Source: Gemmatimonadota bacterium (GTDB taxonomy: Bacteria; Gemmatimonadota; Gemmatimonadetes; Gemmatimonadales; GWC2-71-9). From it: 5,426 nt of DNA. This document shows, piece by piece, positions 1 through 5,426 of this stretch (position 1 is its first letter; each line of letters begins with the position of its first letter). The position numbers and the translations under genes are program-made. The stretch is taken from NCBI GenBank assembly GCA_029859185.1, contig JAOUDR010000234.1, forward strand, positions 1 to 5,426, written 5' to 3'. The notes beneath the pieces were generated by a model. It did no database searches, had not been told where the DNA came from, and saw nothing but the letters and a program-made list of their open reading frames with translations.

Positions 1-1202
1 GCGGCCTGTTGCTCGATCAGCGAGAGCCGTTCCGCGGAGGCACCGGAACTGCAGTCCATGGCGACCGTCATGGCCAGCTCGCGCATCCCGCGCCGGCCCC
101 GGGCAACGAGCGGTGCGATCGCCGAGAAATCCCCGCGCAGAATCGGGATGATCCGGCGCGGGAACGCCACGACGTCTTCACGCTCGCCCAGATCCAAGAA
201 CACGCCGCGACGGAGATCGTCGGCGCCGATCACCACGGTGACGGAATCACTCGTGTCGGGATCGACGAAGGCGATGCGTTCGGGACGCTCCTCCAACCGC
301 GCGAGTAACCCACGGAGATCGGTCAGGAAGTCCGGAAGGACGGCGCTCAGCTTGGGATCCGCCTTCATCGCGCTGTCCACCCGGACGAGGATCCGGTCCA
401 GGTTGGCGGGCAGCTTGTAGGTGTGATCGGGTCCCTCCGTGCCGGCGAGGATGGCGGCTGCCACCCGGTCCGGGAACTGGCGGATATAGGCGAGCGCGAG
501 ATGGGTACCGTAGCTCATACCCCACAACACCAACCGATCGGCACCTAGCGCCGCGCGGAGGTCGTCGAGATCGGCCGCGCTTTCGCGCGTGTTGAAGGCC
601 TGCACGTCCACGGAGTCCGACCAGTGCGCGTAGCACGCGCTCAGGAACGGACCGATCGCGTCCCGCATGATCGCGAGCTCGGTCGGCTGATCGAGGGGGT
701 AGTCCCAGCTATCGGGGCAGACCAGGTACGGGTCCGTCAGGTGCGTGCCACGCTGGTCGAGGGCAATGACGTCGCCCACGGCGCGCAGCGCCTGAAATAC
801 ATCAAACCGGTCGCCCGCGGACGAGCGCGTGCCGGATCCTCCCGGCCCGCCGGCCAGGTAGACGATTGGCGGTCCGGGGTGCTCGCTCGTGCTCTTGAAG
901 CGCACGAAGTGGATCGTGATCGAATCCGCGCTGGGGCCGGCATGCCGCGTTGGGACACGCAGACTGCCCTCCTCAGCCTCGAGCGTCCGCGGGCCGGGAA
1001 TCAGCTTGCGAGGCGTGGGAATCAGCCAGTACTCGGTCTCCGCATACCGGATAGGAGTGAGCGTCAACGGACCCACCACCACCGGCGGTCCGATCGTCTC
1101 GACGATGGGGCCTTCGGGCCAGCTGCATGCGCCCGCAGCGACGATGCACAGCACTCCGGCCGTGGCAACGCGGACGGGATTGCGTCGAGCGGCTGCTCGC
1201 AT
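1..1202 (-). CDS. Alpha/beta hydrolase, TAP / proline iminopeptidase-like, exported (C-terminus beyond left edge)
   Basis: Probably an exported serine hydrolase or peptidase that trims N-terminal residues or short peptides; the substrate cannot be read from the sequence. The first 400 residues are present. Residues 10-26 form a hydrophobic export signal ending in AAGAC, a weak lipobox with Cys26 as possible lipidation site. AGGPGGSG (117-124) matches the oxyanion loop of this family (usually HGGPG), DQRG (149-152) is the conserved strand-turn, and GMSYG (228-232) is the nucleophile elbow with Ser230 as catalytic serine. MDCSSG (382-387) resembles the cysteine-containing segment before the TAP C-terminal domain. 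The catalytic Asp and His would lie beyond the left edge; the family usually runs near 500 residues, so about 100 are missing. The ATG at 1202 is the only start after an in-frame TAG 36 bases upstream, but has no clear Shine-Dalgarno. It follows the membrane protein gene by 82 bases. Confidence 0.9.
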   Translation of the reverse strand, partial: MRAAARRNPVRVATAGVLCIVAAGACSWPEGPIVETIGPPVVVGPLTLTPIRYAETEYWLIPTPRKLIPGPRTLEAEEGSLRVPTRHAGPSADSITIHFVRFKSTSEHPGPPIVYLAGGPGGSGTRSSAGDRFDVFQALRAVGDVIALDQRGTHLTDPYLVCPDSWDYPLDQPTELAIMRDAIGPFLSACYAHWSDSVDVQAFNTRESAADLDDLRAALGADRLVLWGMSYGTHLALAYIRQFPDRVAAAILAGTEGPDHTYKLPANLDRILVRVDSAMKADPKLSAVLPDFLTDLRGLLARLEERPERIAFVDPDTSDSVTVVIGADDLRRGVFLDLGEREDVVAFPRRIIPILRGDFSAIAPLVARGRRGMRELAMTVAMDCSSGASAERLSLIEQQA

Positions 1203-1265
1203 GGCTACGCCCCGGCTGAGGAGGAAACCACAGCCCTACGGTCGCCCGCAAGCGAAGTTTCGCAG

Positions 1266-1285
1266 GGTGCGGTGCGGTGCGGTGC
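1266..1285. repeat. Four tandem copies of GGTGC
   Basis: Four perfect consecutive copies of the pentamer GGTGC lie directly after the membrane-protein gene; the last base of the repeat is the last base of that gene's TAG stop (minus strand 1287-1285). A change in copy number would alter the spacer before the hydrolase gene but not the coding sequence. Confidence 0.8.
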
Positions 1286-1677
1286 TAGGGGGCCATCGGA
1301 CGCGATGCGCCAGGCAGGACGGCCGCCGCCACGAGGGCGAGTACCGCGATACCGCACAGGATTGCCGTTGGGGGGACGAAGCCGATGGTCGCGAGCTGCA
1401 GGATCGCCGTGCCGAGCGGCGAGAGTGCTGCGATGGCGAGGATCGGGCGTCCGATCGGAGCCGGCCGCCATGTTACCACGGCGATGATGAGCCCGAGCAC
1501 GGTGAGGTCGAGCGAGAACACCAGCCACAGGGCCGGCATGAGCGGCCCAAGGTCCGACGGGACGTCAGCCGCGAGTTCGGTGACGGCGGGGAAGCCGGTG
1601 CTGTGCAGCACCGCGGTACCGAGGAAGCCGAGGGCGGTGAGCCCGGCGAGGATGGAGCCCGTGCGCAAACGCGTCAT
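1285..1677 (-). CDS. Small four-helix membrane protein of unknown function
   Basis: I do not recognise the family. The 130-residue product has four hydrophobic stretches at about residues 8-28, 47-69, 79-100 and 103-122, with a basic N-terminus (MTRLR) and a short arginine-containing loop between helices 2 and 3, so it is predicted to be an inner-membrane protein. His25 sits within or at the end of helix 1 and Asp57 lies inside helix 2; polar residues there could matter for function, but this is inference. The start at 1677 is well supported by GGAGGT at 1683-1688, five bases from the ATG. Only 23 bases separate it from the stop of the upstream secreted-protein gene, so the two are probably co-transcribed and possibly coupled. 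Its stop codon shares one base with a tandem pentamer repeat. Confidence 0.85.
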   Translation of the reverse strand: MTRLRTGSILAGLTALGFLGTAVLHSTGFPAVTELAADVPSDLGPLMPALWLVFSLDLTVLGLIIAVVTWRPAPIGRPILAIAALSPLGTAILQLATIGFVPPTAILCGIAVLALVAAAVLPGASRPMAP

Positions 1678-1700
1678 GGATGACCTCCGTGACCGAAACC

Positions 1701-2447
1701 TCAGCAGCCCTTGAGGTACTTCAACCGGAACACCAGGTGTCCGTCGGCGTCGAGCAACTCGGCTCGCGAGAAGCGCGTCGGATCCGCGGGCGTGAGCGGA
1801 GGCGGGTCGCCTTCCTCACACCACAGATCTGCCCGTTGCTCGGGGCGAAGCACGAGCGCATCCGGCTCCGCGGCAACGACGTACCATCCCGCTCCACGCA
1901 TCTCGAGGATATCGCCAGCCTGCACGAACGTCACGCTACCGAGTTCGTTCTCGCTCGGGCGGTAGACCCACACCGGCTCGTCCCAGGGCCTGCGCGGGAG
2001 CTGAAACCAGCTCCCCTGCTGTGCGGAGATGGTTTGATGAAGAAACGGCCCGTAGCCCCAGTCCTGGAGGAACAGGTCCGGCGTGAACGTCACGGCGTCC
2101 CGCGCCCCAGCAGCACGGAAATGGGTGGTCAATCCTCGGCCGGGGGTGGCGACCACGAGCAGGTCCCCGATCGGACGCGACGTCGTGTCCGGCTCGGCGT
2201 ACAGCGGATAGACCGCCACGGCGGGGGCAAGCTGCTCAGCGTAACACTCGGCCAGGGTCGAGGAATCCGTGCACAACTGACCGAGCCGGTTCTCGTTCTC
2301 GAGCCGGCCGAGGTGCGCCGGGTCGTACAGCCCTACCCACGCGCGGAAGCCTGGCTGGGCACGCGCCTCGGTAGCCGGCAACGCGGCGAGTCCGAGGAGC
2401 ACGAAGCACACTTGCCAGTTTGCGATGTGGAGGCGAGCAGAAGTCAT
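1701..2447 (-). CDS. Secreted protein of unknown function, possible SH3-like module
   Basis: The product is 248 residues. Residues 1-30 form a classical signal peptide: short N-region, hydrophobic core (about 12-23) and the cleavage motif ATEARA before Gln31, so the protein should be exported. The mature part has four cysteines (59, 68, 210, 248), enough for two disulfides, with the last Cys being the C-terminal residue. Segments such as YAEPDTTSRPIGDL (83-96), GSWFQLP (145-151) and DEPVWVY (156-162) resemble the strand pattern of bacterial SH3-like domains; this is a weak pattern match, not an assignment. I chose ATG 2447 because the signal peptide begins there and AAGGA lies 11 bases upstream (2459-2463). 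The frame stays open to 2657, but that extension is Arg/Pro-rich and overlaps the upstream gene. The gene sits after a strong hairpin and just before the membrane-protein gene. Confidence 0.87.
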   Translation of the reverse strand: MTSARLHIANWQVCFVLLGLAALPATEARAQPGFRAWVGLYDPAHLGRLENENRLGQLCTDSSTLAECYAEQLAPAVAVYPLYAEPDTTSRPIGDLLVVATPGRGLTTHFRAAGARDAVTFTPDLFLQDWGYGPFLHQTISAQQGSWFQLPRRPWDEPVWVYRPSENELGSVTFVQAGDILEMRGAGWYVVAAEPDALVLRPEQRADLWCEEGDPPPLTPADPTRFSRAELLDADGHLVFRLKYLKGC

Positions 2448-2487
2448 GTGAGCGGACGTCCTTTGCAGGAACGGTGGGCGAAGCGGT

Positions 2488-2516
2488 CGGGGCGTGGCAA
2501 GCTGTGCCGCGCCCCG
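2488..2516. terminator. Strong GC hairpin between two genes, possible terminator or attenuator
   Basis: An inverted repeat with 12-base arms (2488-2499 and 2505-2516) and a 5-base loop lies 16 bases after the stop of the 162-residue protein gene. In plus-strand RNA all pairs form, with one G-U; in the minus-strand transcript, which is the coding direction, there is one C-A mismatch. No U tract follows in the minus direction, so it is not a textbook intrinsic terminator. It could partly terminate, or protect the 3' end of the upstream message. Confidence 0.45.
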
Positions 2517-2532
2517 CGGAGTCTGCCGGGTG

Positions 2533-3021
2533 TCAGAGTCGGGCCGGCGGTGGCGCGCGACGAAGTATGTCGGCGACGATGGCCTCGAGCGCCGTGACGT
2601 CTGCGGCGGTCGGGGTCGACGGTGTGGACCTGTTCTCCAGTTCCTCTCCCGCTGCACTCTCGCTGCTCACGGTGTGCCACCGCGTACCCCGGAATGTGCC
2701 GTCCGTCTCGAACCGGCCGCCTATCGTGGCGTGGCGGTACTCGGTCCGGCCGTCACCCGCGGCCCCATGGTCGATCCGATAGAGCACGCGGTCGGAAGCG
2801 GCAATCGGCTGGCCGGCCTGATCGAGCACCACGAGCACGGCCCGCAGACCGGCGGTTCCCGCGCTGAGCTCGAGCGTGAGTTGCTCCCAGCCGGCGATGG
2901 CAGCGCCCTCCGGGGCGCCGGTGATCGCCGCGGGCGCCACCGGACCCCGTCGCGGAACGGCGTCGGCGGGCAGCGGCGCGAGCAGCGTGTGCCAGGGTGC
3001 GGCTGGAGGCGGCAGGTCCAT
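2533..3021 (-). CDS. Conserved-looking hypothetical protein, 162 residues
   Basis: I cannot name this family. The N-terminus is rich in Pro and Ala (MDLPPPAAPWH). The middle (46-84) alternates hydrophobic residues as in beta strands. IGGRFETDGTFRGTRWH (100-116) is a compact Gly/Arg/aromatic motif, followed by an acidic linker and a C-terminal helix (about 138-155). No signal peptide or membrane helix is visible, so a cytoplasmic location is likely. The ATG at 3021 is chosen because the preceding gene stops at 3029, seven bases upstream, and AAGGA (3025-3029) overlaps that stop. Spacing from AAGGA to ATG is only three bases, short for independent initiation, so translation may depend on re-initiation after the upstream 49-codon gene. 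The frame is open to 3078, but a start there would overlap that small gene and read through its coding part in another frame. Confidence 0.82.
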   Translation of the reverse strand: MDLPPPAAPWHTLLAPLPADAVPRRGPVAPAAITGAPEGAAIAGWEQLTLELSAGTAGLRAVLVVLDQAGQPIAASDRVLYRIDHGAAGDGRTEYRHATIGGRFETDGTFRGTRWHTVSSESAAGEELENRSTPSTPTAADVTALEAIVADILRRAPPPARL

Positions 3022-3028
3022 GCGTCCT

Positions 3029-3178
3029 TCAGTTTCGGGCGAGTGGCAAGCGGATACCACGCTCGATCGGAATGGCATCCAGCACGCGCTCCGCCCACTG
3101 CCCGAACAGCGCCGGCACGTGCAGGTCCTCGTTGGCCGTTGCGACCGCGATCTGATCTTGGAGGGTGGGGTGAGTCAC
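3029..3178 (-). CDS. Small protein, 49 residues, GTG start
   Basis: I recognise no family. This short gene begins with GTG and gives a 49-residue protein starting VTHPTLQDQIAVATANEDLH. It carries Gly-Gln-Trp-Ala-Glu-Arg at 26-31 and a Pro-rich hydrophobic C-terminus ending RLPLARN, looks like one or two helices with mixed charge, and has no signal peptide or clear membrane span. Support comes from GGGGAGGAA (3186-3194), whose GGAGG core sits nine bases before the GTG. This GTG is the only usable start after an in-frame TGA further upstream, the third codon positions are mostly G or C, and the stop is placed seven bases before the next gene's ATG. The two genes look translationally coupled, so the products may act together. 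Gene callers with a length cut-off would miss it. Confidence 0.66.
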   Translation of the reverse strand: MTHPTLQDQIAVATANEDLHVPALFGQWAERVLDAIPIERGIRLPLARN

Positions 3179-3185
3179 TTGCTGG

Positions 3186-3194
3186 TTCCTCCCC
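3186..3194 (-). promoter_or_regulatory. Strong Shine-Dalgarno for the 49-codon gene
   Basis: The minus strand reads GGGGAGGAA, with the GGAGG core nine bases before the GTG start at 3178. It is one of the best ribosome binding sites in the window and is the main reason to accept the short gene and its GTG start. Confidence 0.65.
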
Positions 3195-3282
3195 GCGGGC
3201 TCACCGTCTGCGCACGACCGGCAGGCACCTCACCGGCCATGCGAGCGAATTGGCGAACGCCGTCGCAACATCGCGAGCGCCA

Positions 3283-4017
3283 TCAGCGATCGTCAAGTCG
3301 CTGGATCGTTCCCGTGTCGTCTCTCAGGTAGGCGTCCGCGGTCAGTCCGGCCAGATCCTCACCGCACTCCAGAAACTGATCGTCGAGGCGCTCGAACTCC
3401 GCGGACCTCGACGCCCACGTGGCCGCATACGACTCGGCGCCGGATCCCAGGGCAGCGGCTTCGGACAGAATGGCGCGGGTCCGCTCGGCGCCGATCGCGG
3501 AGAGGCAGCGCATCGTGTCCTCGAGATGGACGCCGTCGGTATTGGTGAGGTACTGCCCGAGCCCGCCGTTCATCACGTCCGATTCGAGGAGGCCGACGAG
3601 AAATACCGCCCTCCGTCCTGGGTCCAGGCCGGCCGCGTCCGCATCCGGGATACCCAGCAGACGCTCCCACACCTCGTAGAACGCGCGATGTCGAGGATCC
3701 GGCCGCGGTGGCTCGCGTGCGGCGTCCTCCACCGTCACGTTCACCGACGCGGCGTGCGGGCCGAGGTAGGTGGTGACCAGGATCCGAGGATGGGGTCCAG
3801 CGGTCACGAATCGGATCTCGTGCTCGGAGACGCCCTCACCGAGCGGCATGAAGTCGTGTCCGGGAACCGCGCGAAGCAGGGTGGCCACCGCCCCGCTCCC
3901 TTCCACCCGCAACACCGTAAGGAGGTGGTGCTCGAGCCGGGCCCGCACGTCGAAGGAGGCGCTGCCCGCCAGAACCCGCGTCAGGTCGCGTGATACGTCA
4001 TTCAGGTCGTACGCCAT
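3283..4017 (-). CDS. DUF4375 / DMP19-like domain protein
   Basis: The 244-residue product carries a DUF4375 (DMP19-like) domain in its C-terminal half. The signature is ESDVMNGGLGQYLTNTDG (145-162), matching the family's Asn-Gly-Gly-x-x-Gln-Tyr-x-x-Asn core, followed by CLSAIGAERTRAIL (171-184), the typical 'ala-leu-x-x-ile-gly-ala' helix, and a tail FERLDDQFLECGEDL (208-222) like the family's closing 'leu-asp-x-x-phe'. The biochemical role of DUF4375 is not established; DMP19 of Neisseria is described as a DNA mimic that binds a repressor, but I would not transfer that role. The N-terminal 100 residues form a separate unknown region. No export signal is seen. ATG 4017 has AGAGG (4024-4028) six bases upstream. 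The gene begins 63 bases after the frameshifted gene and is followed by a 104-base gap. Confidence 0.85.
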   Translation of the reverse strand: MAYDLNDVSRDLTRVLAGSASFDVRARLEHHLLTVLRVEGSGAVATLLRAVPGHDFMPLGEGVSEHEIRFVTAGPHPRILVTTYLGPHAASVNVTVEDAAREPPRPDPRHRAFYEVWERLLGIPDADAAGLDPGRRAVFLVGLLESDVMNGGLGQYLTNTDGVHLEDTMRCLSAIGAERTRAILSEAAALGSGAESYAATWASRSAEFERLDDQFLECGEDLAGLTADAYLRDDTGTIQRLDDR

Positions 4018-4080
4018 CCATTGCCTCTCGACGCCCAGTTGTCGTGCAGCGCTGCCGGCCTGCGCCTGCGCGCCGCTGAG

Positions 4081-4523
4081 TCAGGTGAACACGCCGCACA
4101 GTGCCTCCATGCGCTGGGCGCCCGCGATCAGGCCTTCCCACTCGGCGAGATCGTATGTCTCCTGCCAGAAGCCAGGCGCTCGCCGCAGCCACTCGACCGC
4201 AGTCGCCCGGGCGTGGTCCAGCGACGCGGGCCCGACGCGTTCGAGCGCCGGCGCGACGATGAGCTGCCGGTTCACCGCGCGGGCGACCAGGCGACCCCAG
4301 CCCCGAAGGGGAGTGTCGAGCTCCGCGGACTGGACGCGATAGGGGGTCGCGGTCGCATCGAACAGCAGCAGGTCGTCAAAGTAGCGATTGCGGAACCCCA
4401 GGCGAGTGCGTTGCACCGGCACAGGTCGGCGGCAGTGGGCGCGACGGATACCGAGTTGTCGCGGGCGAGGCAGAGCACGGGGTAGAGCAGCTCGTCGGCT
4501 CGTGTCACCAGATGGCCTCGCAT
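4081..4523 (-). pseudogene. Unknown gene disrupted by a one-base frameshift near 4422
   Basis: Two overlapping reading frames join into one sensible protein if a single base is restored. Frame A starts at ATG 4523, with AAGGA (4533-4537) nine bases upstream, and gives 34 good residues from MRGHLVTRADELLYPVLC to TAADL. After that it turns into Cys/Arg/Pro-rich text. Frame B takes over at 4422-4420 and runs VPVQRTRLGFRNRYFDD to the TGA at 4081. Adding one G in the minus strand (CTGTGCC to CTGGTGCC) rebuilds a 147-residue protein, mixed helix and strand, without signal peptide or membrane helix. I do not recognise it. It may be a true pseudogene or a sequencing or assembly error. Another reading is that a shorter gene starts at GTG 4422 (113 residues), but no binding site precedes that GTG. 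The start lies 18 bases after the lipoprotein gene's stop, so the two are likely co-transcribed. Confidence 0.7.
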
Positions 4524-4541
4524 GCCGGTGCGTCCTTCATT

Positions 4542-5108
4542 TCAATACTGCAGCGACTGCAGCGTTGAGGCGAGACGCCAGGCGCCGAGGGTCCGGACAT
4601 ACAGCACGAGCACGCCGCGCCCACACAACTGCCCACACAGCCCGTCCACGGCCACCAGTGCGCTGTCCCGGTCCGGTGTGAACCCGACGCGTGACACGTA
4701 GTAGACGGTGCCCACGTGCTGCGGATCGTTGGTTGGGATATCGACGAGCCGCACTCTCCAGCCGGGTACGCGCAGGGTGTCGGGCAGCGGTCGGGCGTGC
4801 CGATTCGCCCGCCAATAGCTGGCGATGAGTGTCGGATGGCGATCCCGGCTGGGGACGAGGTCGCCGATGGCCGCCGTCCAGGCGGCGGAATCGGGAAAGG
4901 CCGCCGTTCGTGCTTGGAGGCTCTTGACCAGGCGCAGCTCTCCGAGGGAGTCCGGCTCACCGACGAAGTCCGAGAGCGCCGTCGCGGCAACCTGCAGCTC
5001 CACATCCGTCGGTCCCGGCTGCCCCGTCGACGGGGACCGGCTGCAGCCAATCAGCATGCCACCGAGCACCAAGGTGGTCAGGCGTGCGACGGAGCGCCCT
5101 CGTGCCAT
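4542..5108 (-). CDS. Putative lipoprotein of unknown function
   Basis: The 188-residue product begins with a basic N-terminus (MARGRSVAR), a hydrophobic core and the lipobox LIGC (19-22), so Cys22 is the likely lipidation site and the protein should be anchored to the membrane on the outer face. The C-terminal part, VYYVSRVGFTPDRDSALVAV (135-154), then CGQLCGRG (158-165) and a strand ending GAWRLAS, fits a pattern common in uncharacterised exported proteins: Ser-Arg-Val-Gly-Phe, a strand with Ala-Leu-Val, then Cys-Gly-x-x-Cys-Gly and a strand ending in Trp. I know of no function for it. ATG 5108 gives a normal signal length. An in-frame GTG at 5120 is an alternative; AGGAGGT (5136-5142) lies 15 bases before that GTG and 27 before the ATG, so the true start is not settled. 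Starting at 5351 would add a non-signal Arg/His-rich stretch. Confidence 0.83.
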   Translation of the reverse strand: MARGRSVARLTTLVLGGMLIGCSRSPSTGQPGPTDVELQVAATALSDFVGEPDSLGELRLVKSLQARTAAFPDSAAWTAAIGDLVPSRDRHPTLIASYWRANRHARPLPDTLRVPGWRVRLVDIPTNDPQHVGTVYYVSRVGFTPDRDSALVAVDGLCGQLCGRGVLVLYVRTLGAWRLASTLQSLQY

Positions 5109-5135
5109 CCGAGCCAACACCGATCCCCGTGAACG

Positions 5136-5142
5136 ACCTCCT
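5136..5142 (-). promoter_or_regulatory. AGGAGGT, near-perfect Shine-Dalgarno upstream of the lipoprotein gene
   Basis: A perfect seven-base AGGAGGT sits 15 bases before GTG 5120 and 27 bases before ATG 5108. Neither distance is ideal and no closer ATG, GTG or TTG in the lipoprotein frame exists, so it either favours the GTG start or occurs by chance. Confidence 0.4.
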
Positions 5143-5143
5143 A

Positions 5144-5281
5144 TCAGCGCCACGTCACAGTGCTCCAGCGGCAACGCCTCCGGCGCGCCTCGCTCACCTC
5201 TTGCGCACGCTGGCTCGCCATGCAGGTCCACCGATCCAGGTCCTCGCAGGGCGTGCGGCCGTGCGCGTCCACGCCGAGCAC
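5144..5281 (-). CDS. Doubtful 45-codon ORF in the gap before the lipoprotein gene
   Basis: The 239 bases from 5109 to 5347 hold no convincing gene. One short frame looks somewhat protein-like: from GTG 5281 it gives VLGVDAHGRTPCEDLDRWTC and continues to a Trp/Arg-rich end, 45 residues in all, with mostly G or C in third positions and three cysteines. No Shine-Dalgarno precedes the GTG, and an in-frame TAG lies a few codons upstream. It could be a small gene, a remnant of a decayed gene, or chance in GC-rich DNA. Other frames here, including those starting at 5351 and 5382, are Arg/Pro/Ala-rich and look non-coding. Confidence 0.2.
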   Translation of the reverse strand: MLGVDAHGRTPCEDLDRWTCMASQRAQEVSEARRRRCRWSTVTWR

Positions 5282-5347
5282 CGTGGCAGGTGCCGTAGTC
5301 TATTTGGTGCGGATCGACCTTCCAGTGCCGCGTCGTCAAGCAAGGTG

Positions 5348-5426
5348 TCATTCGTCTGTCTCGCGGATGGGCGCGAGTCCATGTGCGACCAAGGCGAAGC
5401 GCAGCTCGGTGCCGTCGTCGCGGCGC
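5348..5426 (-). CDS. C-terminal end of a gene entering from the right edge
   Basis: A frame open from the right edge gives the last 25 residues of a protein, containing DDGTELRFALVAHGLAP and ending RETDE before a TGA at 5350-5348. Good third-position GC and the balanced composition support real coding, unlike the other two frames. The segment could be the closing strand and helix of a small alpha/beta protein, for example of SRPBCC type, where a DGT-x-L-x-(F/L) strand and a His-Gly turn occur, but 25 residues are too few to decide. It points the same way as all other genes in the window. The TGA overlaps an ATG (ATGA at 5351-5348), but the frame that ATG opens does not look coding. Confidence 0.6.
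   Translation of the reverse strand, partial: RRDDGTELRFALVAHGLAPIRETDE

Noticed and set aside
247..636. Minus-strand frame of 129 codons inside the hydrolase gene
   Set aside because: It is an out-of-frame shadow of the hydrolase; the true frame continues to the left edge.
624..1487. A 287-codon plus-strand frame
   Set aside because: Antisense to the alpha/beta hydrolase, whose GMSYG, DQRG and GGPGG motifs show the real coding strand; its composition is Arg-rich.
3251..3282. Possible terminator after the DUF4375 gene (outer TGGCG/CGCCA, inner TCGC/GCGA)
   Set aside because: The stems are only five and four pairs, the internal loop is asymmetric, and no U tract follows.
2494..3993. A 499-codon open frame on the plus strand, the longest in the window
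   Set aside because: It runs antisense to three supported minus-strand genes, one with a clear DUF4375 signature, and its translation is Arg/Gly/Pro-rich without any motif. Long antisense frames are common in GC-rich DNA.
4046..4055. Perfect 10-base palindrome GCAGCGCTGC before the DUF4375 gene
   Set aside because: Short palindromes of G and C are expected by chance at this composition, and there is no second copy to suggest an operator.
1203..4541. Integron cassette array (co-oriented unknown genes with short spacers)
   Set aside because: I looked in the spacers at 1203-1284, 2448-2532, 3179-3282 and 4018-4080 for RYYYAAC and GTTRRRY core sites of attC and found no matching pairs.
5297..5339. 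Promoter-like TTGACG (5334-5339) and TAGACT (5297-5302) on the minus strand
   Set aside because: The spacing is about 31 bases instead of 16-18, so the two cannot form one sigma70 promoter.
5109..5351. Longer start for the lipoprotein at 5351, overlapping the previous stop as ATGA
   Set aside because: The added 81 residues are Arg/His/Pro-rich and would bury the signal peptide and lipobox in the middle of the protein.

Overview
This is a GC-rich bacterial window in which every gene I can support lies on the minus strand, so the array reads right to left. The organism cannot be fixed from this sequence. The high GC, the exported lipoproteins and the many proteins of unknown function would fit a soil or environmental lineage such as Gemmatimonadota, Acidobacteriota or a proteobacterium; this is inference only. 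I see no mobile element, rRNA, tRNA or CRISPR.

Layout in the direction of transcription: (1) the last 25 codons of a gene that enters from the right edge (5348-5426); (2) a 239-base stretch with no convincing gene, holding one doubtful small ORF; (3) a small lipoprotein of unknown function (4542-5108); (4) a short unknown gene that appears broken by a single-base frameshift (4081-4523); (5) a DUF4375/DMP19-like protein (3283-4017); (6) a 49-codon gene with a strong ribosome binding site (3029-3178); (7) a 162-residue unknown protein coupled to it (2533-3021); (8) a secreted 248-residue protein with four mature cysteines (1701-2447); (9) a four-helix membrane protein (1285-1677); (10) the N-terminal 400 residues of a secreted alpha/beta hydrolase of the TAP / proline iminopeptidase type, cut by the left edge (1-1202).

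Spacings are short (7 to about 105 bases within 1-5108) and there is no change of direction, so co-transcription of parts of the array is plausible. A strong hairpin at 2488-2516 and a 104-base gap at 3179-3282 may divide it. Apart from the hydrolase and the DUF4375 protein no gene has a family I can name with confidence, and I cannot assign one pathway to the set. Several products are exported or membrane-bound (lipoprotein, secreted protein, membrane protein, hydrolase), which hints at cell-envelope work. I did not find convincing evidence for a new defence or mobile system. The observations most worth following are the frameshifted gene, the hidden 49-codon gene, and an 11-base sequence shared by two gene junctions.
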